Of a stretch of DNA of 44,114 bases, positions 1 through 8,827 are shown in pieces. A program made the position numbers and the translations under genes. The number at the start of each line of letters is the position of its first letter. Position 1 is the stretch's first letter. The stretch lies in contig CAITVN010000008.1 of the NCBI GenBank assembly GCA_903895855.1, positions 1-44,114 on the forward strand, read 5' to 3'. Under the pieces are notes generated by a model that made no database searches, had not been told where the DNA came from, and saw only the letters and a program-made list of their open reading frames with translations. This DNA is from Oligoflexia bacterium (GTDB lineage: Bacteria > Bdellovibrionota > UBA1018).

Positions 1-2
1 AA

Positions 3-107
3 AACGAACTCAAACGGAATTTGATAGGATACCTTCGCGGTCGACAAAAAAGGCCAGACCTTGTTCGCAGGTACTTCGAAGCAAGACACGTAAGCTACGC
101 GGCCTAA
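3..107 (+). CDS. 3' end of an unidentified CDS (partial at window edge)
   Basis: The frame starting at base 3 is open from the window edge to a TAA at 105-107. It encodes about 34 residues rich in Arg, Lys and aromatic residues, ending in YFEARHVSYAA. Codon choice resembles the neighbouring genes. The next gene starts 17 bases downstream on the same strand, so this is plausibly the C-terminus of an upstream co-directional gene. No domain can be named from so short a tail. It could also be chance open frame, so confidence is low. Confidence 0.4.
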   Translation, partial: NELKRNLIGYLRGRQKRPDLVRRYFEARHVSYAA

Positions 108-123
108 GAATACGCACTATGTT

Positions 124-1005
124 ATGCTCCTGGTAATAAGCATGCTGATCCTTCTTCTGATTCAAGCGGCGGTGGGGTTCACACCCAATCTATGGGCCAA
201 TGAGCACGTCTCGGTTTTTAGCAAAGCGCCCACGTACCCTGCTACCTCACAAATCAACGTTGATGAAATCGTCTTGAGTAAAACCAACATTCAAATCGGC
301 TATAGCAAGAGATACAAAGAACCCAGCTGGGTGGCGTATTCACTCAACCCAGAAAAACTGCGGGCCTGCTTCAATCGTAAAGATCAATTTAAACCTGACC
401 CTGCGATCTCAAAACCAGACTCAGCCACACTTAACGACTACAAAAATTCAGGCTATGACCGAGGCCACCTGAGTCCAGCGGCTGATAATCGCTGGTCAAA
501 CGAAGCCATGAAAGAGTCGTTTCAACTTTCAAATATTTCACCTCAACCGCCGAATTTCAATCAACGCATCTGGGCTTCGCTAGAAAATCTCATCAGAGCT
601 TGGGCACTTCAATCAAAAGACCTTTGGGTCGTGACCGGCCCTGAGCTTTCACGAGTTGAAAAAACCATTGGCTCTAGCGAAGTCGGTGTTTCATCGGTTT
701 TCTACAAAGCGCTCATCGCGTTTTCAAACGATGCCAATCAAAAACCAAAGGCTATCGCTTTTCGTCTGCCCATTTCAGCAATTGACGGCTCATCACAAAG
801 CAGCCCGCTGAGCTCTTACACCCTTTCAATACGAGAGCTTGAAAGAGACTCCCAAATTGATTTTTTTGAGCAAGCTCCGGCTGAATTTCAAGAATCGACC
901 GAACTTCAGTTAGACAACTCAGATTGGGATTTTAGCGCAAAGTTTTCAGCACTTCCTTGCGCCACAGAAACTCCCAACCTCTTTGAAGAACTGTTTTCAC
1001 GCTGA
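124..1005 (+). CDS. Secreted DNA/RNA non-specific endonuclease (NUC1/EndA family)
   Basis: The 293-residue protein begins with a short hydrophobic signal peptide (about residues 1-25, ending near NLWA), so it is probably exported. At residues 112-115 it carries DRGH, followed by LSPAADN. This is the catalytic signature of the beta-beta-alpha-metal NUC1 nucleases (Serratia nuclease, EndA, mitochondrial EndoG), in which the His is the general base. The downstream segment NISPQPPNFNQRIWASLEN matches the conserved Asn/Glu metal-binding helix. Such enzymes cut DNA and RNA with little sequence preference. Length is typical for the family. I see no good Shine-Dalgarno before the ATG, and a second Met lies at residue 7. 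In a predatory or scavenging bacterium this would serve nucleic-acid degradation outside the cytoplasm (inference). Confidence 0.9.
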   Translation: MLLVISMLILLLIQAAVGFTPNLWANEHVSVFSKAPTYPATSQINVDEIVLSKTNIQIGYSKRYKEPSWVAYSLNPEKLRACFNRKDQFKPDPAISKPDSATLNDYKNSGYDRGHLSPAADNRWSNEAMKESFQLSNISPQPPNFNQRIWASLENLIRAWALQSKDLWVVTGPELSRVEKTIGSSEVGVSSVFYKALIAFSNDANQKPKAIAFRLPISAIDGSSQSSPLSSYTLSIRELERDSQIDFFEQAPAEFQESTELQLDNSDWDFSAKFSALPCATETPNLFEELFSR

Positions 1006-1039
1006 CGTTTTGATACCCAGCTGTGTTAAGTTTAAATCG

Positions 1040-2089
1040 ATGAAACAACCCAAAATCCTAATTGTCGGGGCGGGCCCCGTAGGTCAAGTTTACGGCTATT
1101 ATTTTCAACAAGGCGGCTGCGAAGTCACTTACTTAGTGAAAGAATGCCACCTGGCTGAATGCAAAAAAGGATTTCTCTTAGTCAATCTCAAGACAAAAAA
1201 ACCCGTGCGTTTTGAAAATTCTAACCTTCTCACTCATCTCGGTGAAGCAAAAGAGCACCTCTTTGACATTGCGGTTTTGGCCATGTCGTCAGCAGCCCTC
1301 CGGCCAGTTGATACCACCAATCATTGGTTTGAATCGTTTTCGAAAGTGATTGGGCAAGCTACCGTGGTGACACTGCAGCCCAGCCTGAAAGACCGCAATT
1401 ACCTGCTTCAGTTTATCTCGGCCGAAAGGCTCGTATCTGGCGTCATTTCAATGATCGCTTACCAAGCACCTCTACCGGGCGAAGACCTAGCTCGACTCAC
1501 ACCTAGCGAACCACACACCGCTTATTGGTTTTTACCCTTCTCAAAATTTGAATTTTCAGGACCCTCAGTAATCACCGCTGACATTTGCTCGTTACTCAAG
1601 AACGGGGGAATGCCGGCCTCACCCGCCCCATTACAATCTCACGGCATCAACCTCAGTTTACCTTACATCAGCGCAGCATTGACCGTACTACTCGTGAGCC
1701 TAGAACTCGAACACTGGTCTTTCAAGAACCTTCGAAACAGTACGTATTTCAATGAAATGATTCTTGCAGTGAATGAAACGCTCGCAGTGGTCAGCGCTTT
1801 TCATGAGCGCAATCAAGTTTCAACACCAAAGGTCTTCTTAATCATACTAAAACCCTTGCTTCGACCCGTGGTTCGATTCTTACTTGGCCCCGCTCAAAGG
1901 TGGGCCCCTTTAAATTTAGAATGGTACTTTAAAACTCATTTTTTAAAAGTTCTCAGTCAAACGCACTTAGCGTTTAACGAACTCATTGAAGAGGGCAAGA
2001 CTCAAAGGCTATCGACGAAAAACCTCGAAAATCTTCGACGTGAACTCATCAATTCTTCGCTTGGCAATCCAGAATTTCTTGGGCCTTGA
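1040..2089 (+). CDS. Ketopantoate reductase-like (ApbA/PanE) oxidoreductase
   Basis: The 349-residue protein starts with KILIVGAGPVGQVYG, the Rossmann GxGxxG dinucleotide-binding motif typical of the ApbA/PanE ketopantoate reductase N-terminal domain. The rest of the NADP-binding half (a segment like FDIAVLAMSSAAL) fits, while the C-terminal helical half is more divergent. PanE reduces 2-dehydropantoate in pantothenate synthesis, but many ApbA-domain paralogues have other substrates, so I do not assign a gene symbol. The open frame extends upstream to 983, overlapping the nuclease stop, but the Rossmann strand begins directly after the ATG at 1040, so I chose that start. Its last 41 bases overlap the convergent S41 protease gene. 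Confidence 0.75.
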   Translation: MKQPKILIVGAGPVGQVYGYYFQQGGCEVTYLVKECHLAECKKGFLLVNLKTKKPVRFENSNLLTHLGEAKEHLFDIAVLAMSSAALRPVDTTNHWFESFSKVIGQATVVTLQPSLKDRNYLLQFISAERLVSGVISMIAYQAPLPGEDLARLTPSEPHTAYWFLPFSKFEFSGPSVITADICSLLKNGGMPASPAPLQSHGINLSLPYISAALTVLLVSLELEHWSFKNLRNSTYFNEMILAVNETLAVVSAFHERNQVSTPKVFLIILKPLLRPVVRFLLGPAQRWAPLNLEWYFKTHFLKVLSQTHLAFNELIEEGKTQRLSTKNLENLRRELINSSLGNPEFLGP

Positions 2090-3782
2090 TCAGCTGCATA
2101 TCGACTTCAAACACTCGTCCCTGAACCGCTAGGTCTTTAGCCATCAGCTCAGTGAAAGAGCTTGAACCTAAACACGAATCAATCGTCGACTTCTCGGCCC
2201 GTCTAGCAGTTGAGTGCATGAACTGGCGTTTCTCAGACTCACTCACGTAGTAGTAGCCGTCAGCTTCGCGTGACACGAACTTCTCATCTTCAGACAGGTC
2301 GGGCCTTCGATCAGATTTAAAATCGGGTTCAATTCCTGACAGGTGATTTGATTGGTGAGCCGGACCAAAAAATTTGAAATTGGTAGTCCAAAACAAAAGC
2401 TTAGGCTTGCCGGTCACCGGTAGGGCCGTCATTCCCACACCTTTTCCGTACGATTGATCACCAACGATCCAAGCTCGTTCATTTTCTTGAAGCGCAAGAG
2501 TGAGCACTTCACTCGCACTCGCTGAATGACCGTTAATGAGCACAATGAGGGGCAAGTCAGAAAATTCGCCGTCTTTAGATTCAAATTTTTCATCTTTACC
2601 AGGCATGCCTTTAATGATTTCTTTAGTGGCAATCAGCGCGCCTGGAGCCAAGAAAAGACCCGCAAGCTTTGTTGATTCATCTAAAAGCCCCCCCAAATTG
2701 TCACGCACATCCAAGATTAATCCATGAGCACCATCGGCAATGAGTTTGCGAACCTCTAAACGCACTTTTTCGGCTAACCCTCGTTGCTCAAACGTGTTCA
2801 CACTCACGTAACCATAACGTTTTCCGAGCAAACTCACCGACGATGACGAAACGTTATTCGTGACCACTTGCCCGCGCTTGATCGGAATGATCATTTCAAA
2901 GCCCCCGTCACGCTCAATATCGATAGTGACTGTCGAGCCGTCTTTTCCTCGCATTTTAGACAATACTTGCGAAAAATCTATCTTCGAAACATCAACTCCA
3001 TCGACACCCAAGAGTCTGTCATTCGCCTTAACTCCCGCGATTTCTGAAGGCCCTCCAATCAAGGGGTTCAAAAAAATCTTGTCTTGAACTAGTTTTAGAT
3101 TCATTCCGACACCCGAAAACTTCACATCTGCTGTTTTCAGGTCATTTTCAAAGCTTTCATCAGGTTCAATCGATGTGTGCGGGCTCTCAGCGATCGCCAA
3201 GAATCGATTAATCGAATCGGCATAAACCGATTCTAAACTCAAGGTACCGTCGTGCTTCACGATCTGTTTCGCGACGAGAACAACTGCCCTTGTGAAGTCA
3301 ATTTTCTTCGCCTGAGCCGCTCGAGCTGAATCAGAGTTCAAATTTTGATATGCCATCACATAGGTGGTCATCCAAAACCGGTTTAACCGAGCGATCCACT
3401 CTTTGGCTTGTTTTGGAGTTCTCTTGATTTTCGGCAACTTCCACTCAACCACTTTAAGCGGAGCCAGCGCACGCTTAATCGAGGCGAACCTCGGGGCATG
3501 GGTTTTTACAAACTCACCGTCAAAGGGTTTGACACTGCCATCTGGCACCACTCGGTACAGGGTCCCTAATTCACTGAGTGAATCATTGATCGCTTCAACG
3601 CAAGCAACAAACGACTGTGGTGCAGACATACAGTTTTCGTTTGAAAAGAAGAATTGATTAACAAACTTTCGGTCGACTCCTGAGCCAACCCAAAAATCTT
3701 TCTCTTCTGCCTTGGCAACTTGAAAGCCGAGCTGCGAGACAGCGACTAGACACAGAATCGAAAAAAGTTTTGTGCGCTTCAT
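2049..3782 (-). CDS. Secreted S41 family C-terminal processing protease with PDZ domain
   Basis: From the ATG at 3782, which is preceded by a strong AGGAGG, the product has 577 residues with a Sec signal peptide ending near VAKA (residue 25). Order of domains: a helical N-terminal region (30-215); a PDZ domain (about 222-300, with GVGMNLK and AGVKANDRLLGVDG); then the S41 peptidase core. The core shows GLILDVRDNLGG (354-365), the catalytic serine within SASASE (420-425) and the catalytic lysine in SYGKG (K447). These match CtpA/Prc tail-specific proteases, which cleave periplasmic or envelope proteins near the C-terminus. The longer open frame to 3944 is unlikely because the signal peptide and Shine-Dalgarno mark 3782. 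Its 3' end overlaps the convergent gene by 41 bases. Confidence 0.9.
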   Translation of the reverse strand: MKRTKLFSILCLVAVSQLGFQVAKAEEKDFWVGSGVDRKFVNQFFFSNENCMSAPQSFVACVEAINDSLSELGTLYRVVPDGSVKPFDGEFVKTHAPRFASIKRALAPLKVVEWKLPKIKRTPKQAKEWIARLNRFWMTTYVMAYQNLNSDSARAAQAKKIDFTRAVVLVAKQIVKHDGTLSLESVYADSINRFLAIAESPHTSIEPDESFENDLKTADVKFSGVGMNLKLVQDKIFLNPLIGGPSEIAGVKANDRLLGVDGVDVSKIDFSQVLSKMRGKDGSTVTIDIERDGGFEMIIPIKRGQVVTNNVSSSSVSLLGKRYGYVSVNTFEQRGLAEKVRLEVRKLIADGAHGLILDVRDNLGGLLDESTKLAGLFLAPGALIATKEIIKGMPGKDEKFESKDGEFSDLPLIVLINGHSASASEVLTLALQENERAWIVGDQSYGKGVGMTALPVTGKPKLLFWTTNFKFFGPAHQSNHLSGIEPDFKSDRRPDLSEDEKFVSREADGYYYVSESEKRQFMHSTARRAEKSTIDSCLGSSSFTELMAKDLAVQGRVFEVDMQLIKAQEILDCQAKN

Positions 3783-3806
3783 TGAACCTCCTATAGTTCG
3801 ACGCAG

Positions 3807-3835
3807 TGCATAACTTCTTTGCTCAAGCTTGTCAA
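3807..3835 (-). promoter_or_regulatory. Putative sigma-70 type promoter for the S41 protease gene
   Basis: Read on the minus strand, TTGACA (3835-3830) is a perfect -35 hexamer. After 17 bases comes TATGCA (3812-3807), a weak -10 with only the first three positions matching TATAAT. It lies 25 bases upstream of the ATG at 3782. The rest of the 291-base divergent gap (3783-4073) shows only AT-rich sequence. Confidence 0.4.
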
Positions 3836-4073
3836 CATCGAGCATTAATTTCAATCGAATCGGTGACCGACACTGTATTAAATACATAAGATCGGTGTCT
3901 AACTGTTTGACACTCAACGCGACATTCACAGTTTTTGCCGTCAAAATTTTTACACTTCAGCCATTCTACCAATGCGACTCTTTAGCCCAATATACCGATT
4001 TTTTCTAAAAATTAGCGCACCTTCAATCACGTAAGACTTGAACGAAGACGACTTAAGAACTTACAATCAAAGA

Positions 4074-5777
4074 ATGGCTAAAGTTCACATCCTTCATGGC
4101 AGATCCATTCCTCGAAGCCCCACCTTGCAAGTTCGGCTCGGCAAAGAAACAAAAACGATGGCATCAGGCACCATTGTCAAAGACATCATTCCGACTCACG
4201 TCGGTGGCGCTCTCGTGGTGGCGGCACTTCTCGGACAAAAGCCTGTGGCCCTTGACACTCCACTCGTTGCAGACTGCACGATCACCCCACTCACGACTGC
4301 TCACTGGGAAGGCCGACGAATATTAGGCAGAAGCGCAGGCCTGGTCGTGCTAGAATCGTTGCGGCGCCTCTGGCCCAATCTCGTAGCCCGAATGGGCACA
4401 GGCCACGGACGAACACAAGTCATTGAACTTGAGCAAGCCCCACCACTGCCGCTGAGCGAAATGGCAAGACTTCTCTCACACGAAGTTCACAGCGTGATCA
4501 AAGAAGACCTCGAGATTAGAAAAGAACTTTGGTTAGTCGAAGAAGCCATTGGTATGTTCGAAGATAGAAAGTGGACAGACGCCGCTAGCATTCTTCGCAT
4601 TCGTCGCGAAAATACCGTTTCGCTTGTCGCTTGCGGAAACACCTACGCACTAGCAATGGGGCCAACCCTCATTTCAACGGCCGCTCTGAGTGATCTCAAA
4701 ATTTCGTCAACCTCAAAGCACCTAACTATCGACTTGGGATCAAACGATTTTCGAAAATCGACAGGCATGACCAAAGCCGCAGAAGCCAGCGAAAATTCGA
4801 TGCCCGTGGCCCATCGGCAATGGATGGACGGAATGGAAATTCGCACCCTGGGTGATTTCGGTCGCATGTGCATTAATGGTCAAGTCACCCAACTGATTCG
4901 CGTGTCTGAGGGTTTTCAAGAAAAGCGCCTGAGCCAAATCGCCGACAAAATTTCGGCTAATCGTGATCGCACGAAAATGGTAGCCGTCGCCGGCCCCTCG
5001 TCATCAGGAAAAACAACCTTCTTAAGACGGCTCAACATTCAACTGCAAATCAATGGTCTGAACCCTGTGGGAATTTCACTCGACAATTACTACGTTGATC
5101 GAGAAAAAACCCCAAAAGATGCCGAAGGAGAATACGATTTCGAAACCATCGATGCCCTTGACCTAGAACTTTTACAAACCCACGTGAGAGACCTTTTAGA
5201 GCGAAAAGCAGTTAAAACTGCGCGTTTTAACTTTAAAGAGGGCAAGAGTTTTCCTAACGGAGGCCCAACGATTCAATTAGCTCCGGGCGACGTACTCGTC
5301 ATGGAAGGCATTCACGGACTCAATCCGAAACTCATGGGCGACATACCCAAACCTGGTTCAGTGTTTCGCATCTTCATTCACCCGGCCACTAACCTCGCGG
5401 TTGACCGTCTCTCGCGCGTATCAGCTACCGACCTTCGCTTAATTCGACGAATCGTGCGCGACCGGCACCACCGCGGCTATTCGGCTGCTGAGAACATCAT
5501 GCGCTGGCCATCGGTACAAGCAGGCGAACAAAAACACATCTTTCCGTTTCAAGCCGAAGCCGATTCGGTTTTTGATTCGTCGCTGATTTACGAACTTGCA
5601 GTGTTAAAGGTTTACGCCGAACGCTACTTACTTGAGGTACCACAAGATCATCCGGCGTATCCGACCGCCTACCGATTGCGATTACTCATCGACCAGTTTA
5701 TCTCAATTTACCCAGACCAAGTTCCCGCCGTTTCATTACTCAGAGAATTTATTGGCGGCAGTAGCTTTGATTACTAA
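4074..5777 (+). CDS. Nucleoside (uridine) kinase with TGS-like N-terminal region
   Basis: The 567-residue protein has a C-terminal uridine-kinase/phosphoribulokinase P-loop domain. Walker A is GPSSSGKTT near residue 307, followed by ISLDNYYVDREKTP and YDFETIDALDL, which match the nucleoside-binding region of Udk. The N-terminal third (VHILHGRSIPRSPTLQVRLG, then a GTGHG segment) resembles the TGS and threonyl-tRNA-synthetase-like editing region fused to nucleoside kinases in other bacteria. The likely reaction is ATP-dependent phosphorylation of uridine or cytidine in pyrimidine salvage. The frame can begin at TTG 4038, but ATG 4074 fits better. Neither has a strong Shine-Dalgarno. The gene is monocistronic, with an intrinsic terminator 35 bases after the stop. 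Confidence 0.82.
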   Translation: MAKVHILHGRSIPRSPTLQVRLGKETKTMASGTIVKDIIPTHVGGALVVAALLGQKPVALDTPLVADCTITPLTTAHWEGRRILGRSAGLVVLESLRRLWPNLVARMGTGHGRTQVIELEQAPPLPLSEMARLLSHEVHSVIKEDLEIRKELWLVEEAIGMFEDRKWTDAASILRIRRENTVSLVACGNTYALAMGPTLISTAALSDLKISSTSKHLTIDLGSNDFRKSTGMTKAAEASENSMPVAHRQWMDGMEIRTLGDFGRMCINGQVTQLIRVSEGFQEKRLSQIADKISANRDRTKMVAVAGPSSSGKTTFLRRLNIQLQINGLNPVGISLDNYYVDREKTPKDAEGEYDFETIDALDLELLQTHVRDLLERKAVKTARFNFKEGKSFPNGGPTIQLAPGDVLVMEGIHGLNPKLMGDIPKPGSVFRIFIHPATNLAVDRLSRVSATDLRLIRRIVRDRHHRGYSAAENIMRWPSVQAGEQKHIFPFQAEADSVFDSSLIYELAVLKVYAERYLLEVPQDHPAYPTAYRLRLLIDQFISIYPDQVPAVSLLREFIGGSSFDY

Positions 5778-5811
5778 AGCATCCTTAAAAACCTAGTCTT
5801 TTGCTCTGTTT

Positions 5812-5836
5812 AAAAAGGTACGGACTACCTTTTTTT
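5812..5836 (+). terminator. Intrinsic terminator after the nucleoside kinase gene
   Basis: AAAAAGGTA (5812-5820) and TACCTTTTT pair perfectly over 9 bp around the loop CGGAC (5821-5825), and the 3' arm runs into a T tract. It lies 35 bases after the kinase stop. The A-tract on the 5' side means it could work in both directions, although only the upstream gene points into it. Confidence 0.75.
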
Positions 5837-5884
5837 CCAATACTGCCATCTTTACTTCTACTTAAAACCCATGCTAACGTGAAT

Positions 5885-5927
5885 GCGTAATGTTACGCTT
5901 CTATAGAGTCTCGCGGGCACGGTGCCC
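5885..5927 (+). promoter_or_regulatory. Two short palindromes in the leader of the RRM gene
   Basis: GCGTAATGTTACGC (5885-5898) is a perfect 6-bp inverted repeat with a 2-base centre. GGGCACGGTGCCC (5915-5927) is a perfect 6-bp inverted repeat with a 1-base centre. Both lie 40-90 bases upstream of the GTG start at 5970. The first looks like a protein-binding operator, and the second could be an operator or a small mRNA hairpin. Function is inferred only. Confidence 0.35.
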
Positions 5928-5969
5928 TAGTTCCTCTTTAGTGGCTCCCAGGCTTTTAAGGAGGTCTTC

Positions 5970-6359
5970 GTGGGTAAAAAATTGTATATTGGTAATCTTC
6001 CATTTTCAGCAACTGAGCAAGTATTGGCTGATACTTTTGCGCAGTGTGGAACTGTTGAATCAGTGAAAATCATCACTGACCGCGATTCAGGCAGAAGCAA
6101 GGGCTTCGGATTCGTAGAAATGGCATCTGACGCAGAAGCTCAGGCTGTCATTAGCAAATTCAACGGTGCAGATTACGAAGGTCGCGCGATGACCGTGAAT
6201 GAAGCCCGCCCAATGGAACCCCGTGAAAATCGCGGTGGTGGAGGCCGTGGTGGCTTCGGCGGCGGCGGTGGTGGTGGACGCGGCGGTCGTGGCGGCGGAG
6301 GTGGCGGCGGCCGTGGTGGTCGTGGTGGCTTCGGCGGCGGTGGTGGCGGCCGTTACTAA
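5970..6359 (+). CDS. RRM-type RNA-binding protein with Gly/Arg-rich (RGG) tail
   Basis: The 129-residue protein has one RNA-recognition motif (residues about 3-80). RNP2 is LYIGNL (4-10) and RNP1 is KGFGFVEM (about 46-53). These aromatics stack on single-stranded RNA. The tail (about 88-129) is almost entirely Gly with regular Arg and occasional Phe, an RGG-like tail seen in bacterial Rbp proteins and eukaryotic glycine-rich RNA-binding proteins. Such proteins are often cold-induced RNA chaperones. The start is GTG at 5970, fixed by AAGGAGG (5958-5964). The gene stands alone, with a terminator before it and another 25 bases after the stop, plus two palindromes in its leader. The Gly-rich tail makes the antisense strand open too; that is a composition artefact. 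Confidence 0.93.
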   Translation: MGKKLYIGNLPFSATEQVLADTFAQCGTVESVKIITDRDSGRSKGFGFVEMASDAEAQAVISKFNGADYEGRAMTVNEARPMEPRENRGGGGRGGFGGGGGGGRGGRGGGGGGGRGGRGGFGGGGGGRY

Positions 6360-6383
6360 TCAATCAGTTTAAAAAGTTTTGTT

Positions 6384-6418
6384 AAAAGCCGTACTTCGTC
6401 AAGAAGTGCGGCTTTTTT
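6384..6418 (+). terminator. Intrinsic terminator after the RRM gene
   Basis: The arm AAAAGCCGTACTTC (from 6385) and GAAGTGCGGCTTTT pair over 13-14 bp with one T-G wobble around the loop GTCAA, followed by TTTTTTCTTTT. It begins 25 bases after the TAA of the RRM gene. This is a textbook Rho-independent terminator. Confidence 0.9.
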
Positions 6419-6466
6419 CTTTTGTGAAGCTTGCATTGTTGCGCTCAAATTCTTACTGTAACATCC

Positions 6467-8827
6467 ATGACCTCATCGACCCTATTTTCCTCGTACTATC
6501 GGTTTTGTTTTATCGCTTTTTTGTGTGCCACTTTGGGCTGTAGCTCGCCAGAAACCAGACGCAACCCGCAATCAGATGCTGCGACAGACTCGCCTTCACA
6601 TTCTTCTTCACTTTCTTCGGGCGCTCAAGATAAGACGGCTGCAATTCAAGAAGGAATCAAGCAAACCGTGGCACCACAGCAACCGCCAGAGAATTTAGCG
6701 GCCAATCTCCCAACCAGCGAAGACCCGTACTTTTGGTTAGAAGAAGTTGAGGGCGAACGGGCTATCAGCTGGGTAAAAGAACAAGACAACCATTCAACCG
6801 AAATCTTAAAAGCAAAACCTTTTTTTTCTCCGTTCGAAAAAGAACTGAGAACTATCGTATTTGCAAAAGACCGAATACCTACCGCCGGCTATCGACGAGG
6901 GTTTTTCTATAATTTCTGGGAAGACCAAACTAATATTCGCGGAATTTGGCGCCGAGCAACTTTCGATGAATATCAAAAATCAAATCCTGAGTGGGAGATT
7001 TTGATCGACCTAGACGCCCTTTCAAAAGCCGAAAATGAAAACTGGGTTTGGAAAGGGTCATCGTGCTTACCGCCCGATTACAACCGTTGCTTGATCTCGC
7101 TTTCACGAGGAGGCAAAGATGCTTCAGTCATTCGCGAGTTCGATCTCAAAACCAAGAGCTGGATCAAAAACGGATTTGAATTCGCCGAAAGCAAATCGTC
7201 ACTAGACTGGATAGACGAAAACACCGTATTTGCCTCAGCTGACCTAGGACCTGACTCTTTGACTAACTCTGGGTACCCACGGACGGTGAGAATTTGGAGA
7301 CGCGGAACCGAATTGAACTCAGCTCAAATCATTTACGAAGGAAATAAAACCGACGTTTCAGTTTCAGGCTTCACCATGAGAGGGATTGATCAAGAAATTC
7401 AGCTCATCAACCAATCTCTCGATTTCTACAACAGCGATACTTTCATCGTAGACATCAAGACTCGTAAGCTCACGAAACTTCCGATTCCACCCAGTGCCCA
7501 CATTCAATCTTTTTGGGGACAGAAATCGGGTATCTTATTGCTCATCGACAAAGACTGGAAAGTCGGACGAAACGCGTTCACTGCAGGCTCTCTCATTCAG
7601 GTTGATTTGAAAGATTTTTTAAAAACCCAAAATGGCCACGTTGCCACCGAAGACTCACTTCGTCCAGAACTAGTCATGAAAGCGGGAGAGCGACTTTCGA
7701 TCGAGTACGCGGCCGTAAGCAAAAGCAGATTGTTCGTTAAATTACTCAATCAAGTAAACGGGGAAATTCACGAACTTTTTGAAACTTCACTCAAACGTGA
7801 GTCACCGATCTCAAAACTTCTCGGCCCAGGATGGTCAGCAAGACAATTGCCCTTTCCGAAAAATGGCGAGATAGACATAGCAGAGCCGACGATCTACGAT
7901 GACCTCGTCACCTACAGCTATGCAGATTTCTTGACGCCATCAACTACTGGATTTTTCAAAAGTACTGATTCGAAGTCAGAACTAAAACAATTAAAACAAG
8001 CTCCTGCTCGCTTTAACTCTTCTGATTTGATGGTTGAACAAAAGCACGCATTGAGTCGAGATGGCACCGACATTCCGTATTACCTAGTTCACAAAAAAGG
8101 TGTTTCGCTCGACTCAACTAACCCCACACTTCTTTATGGATACGGTGGTTTTCAAGTGTCACTCACGCCCTCTTATTCTGGTGGTATGGGCAAACTTTGG
8201 TTAGAACGCGGCGGAGTCTACGCCCTCGCGAATATTCGTGGTGGCTCAGAATTCGGTCCAAAATGGCATGAAGCAGGGTTAAAAGAAAATCGCCAGAAAG
8301 TGTATGACGATTTTATCGCCGTTGCCGAGAACCTCATTCACTCAAAAATCACTTCGAAAGACCACTTGGGTATCATGGGCGGAAGCAATGGCGGCCTACT
8401 CATGGGTGTCATGACAACTCAACGCCCCGATCTCTTTGGGGCCGTTGTTTGCCAAGTGCCGCTACTTGACATGCTCAGGTATCACAAGCTTTTAGCCGGA
8501 GCGAGTTGGATCGGAGAATACGGAGATCCTGATGATGTAGCCACCCCAAAAATTCGCGAGGCCATTTTGAAATACTCACCCTATCAAAACGTTAAAGAAG
8601 GAGTGAAATATCCAAATCTCCTTTTCACCACTTCTACTAAAGATGACCGAGTTCACCCAGGGCACGCACGAAAAATGGCAGCAAAATTACTCTCACTTGG
8701 GCAGCCCGTGCTCTATTATGAAAACACCGAAGGAGGCCACGGCGGGGCGGCCAACCTTGAACAAACGGTATTAATGAAGTCTCTTGAGTTCACCTTTCTG
8801 GCCGACAAGTTAGGACTGCACCTCTAA
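6467..8827 (+). CDS. Prolyl oligopeptidase family (S9A) serine peptidase, probable lipoprotein
   Basis: The 786-residue protein has an N-terminal hydrophobic segment ending in TLGC, a near-lipobox, so it may be exported and lipid-anchored. DPYFWLEEVEGERAISWV marks the start of the S9A fold, followed by the beta-propeller (about 110-480) that gates the active site. The alpha/beta-hydrolase domain carries the triad: S640 in GGSNGG, D726 in KDDRVHPGH and H758 in EGGHGG. These enzymes cleave short proline-containing peptides. The closest architecture is bacterial prolyl endopeptidase rather than oligopeptidase B. I chose ATG 6467 over the upstream TTG at 6431 because the signal peptide follows it. 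It overlaps the next gene by one base (TAATG), suggesting translational coupling. Confidence 0.92.
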   Translation: MTSSTLFSSYYRFCFIAFLCATLGCSSPETRRNPQSDAATDSPSHSSSLSSGAQDKTAAIQEGIKQTVAPQQPPENLAANLPTSEDPYFWLEEVEGERAISWVKEQDNHSTEILKAKPFFSPFEKELRTIVFAKDRIPTAGYRRGFFYNFWEDQTNIRGIWRRATFDEYQKSNPEWEILIDLDALSKAENENWVWKGSSCLPPDYNRCLISLSRGGKDASVIREFDLKTKSWIKNGFEFAESKSSLDWIDENTVFASADLGPDSLTNSGYPRTVRIWRRGTELNSAQIIYEGNKTDVSVSGFTMRGIDQEIQLINQSLDFYNSDTFIVDIKTRKLTKLPIPPSAHIQSFWGQKSGILLLIDKDWKVGRNAFTAGSLIQVDLKDFLKTQNGHVATEDSLRPELVMKAGERLSIEYAAVSKSRLFVKLLNQVNGEIHELFETSLKRESPISKLLGPGWSARQLPFPKNGEIDIAEPTIYDDLVTYSYADFLTPSTTGFFKSTDSKSELKQLKQAPARFNSSDLMVEQKHALSRDGTDIPYYLVHKKGVSLDSTNPTLLYGYGGFQVSLTPSYSGGMGKLWLERGGVYALANIRGGSEFGPKWHEAGLKENRQKVYDDFIAVAENLIHSKITSKDHLGIMGGSNGGLLMGVMTTQRPDLFGAVVCQVPLLDMLRYHKLLAGASWIGEYGDPDDVATPKIREAILKYSPYQNVKEGVKYPNLLFTTSTKDDRVHPGHARKMAAKLLSLGQPVLYYENTEGGHGGAANLEQTVLMKSLEFTFLADKLGLHL

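Noticed and set aside
3783..3944. N-terminal extension of the S41 protease
   Set aside because: A signal peptide and AGGAGG mark the start at 3782.
6160..6363. His/Arg-rich minus-strand ORF
   Set aside because: Antisense of the Gly-rich tail of the RRM gene; composition artefact.
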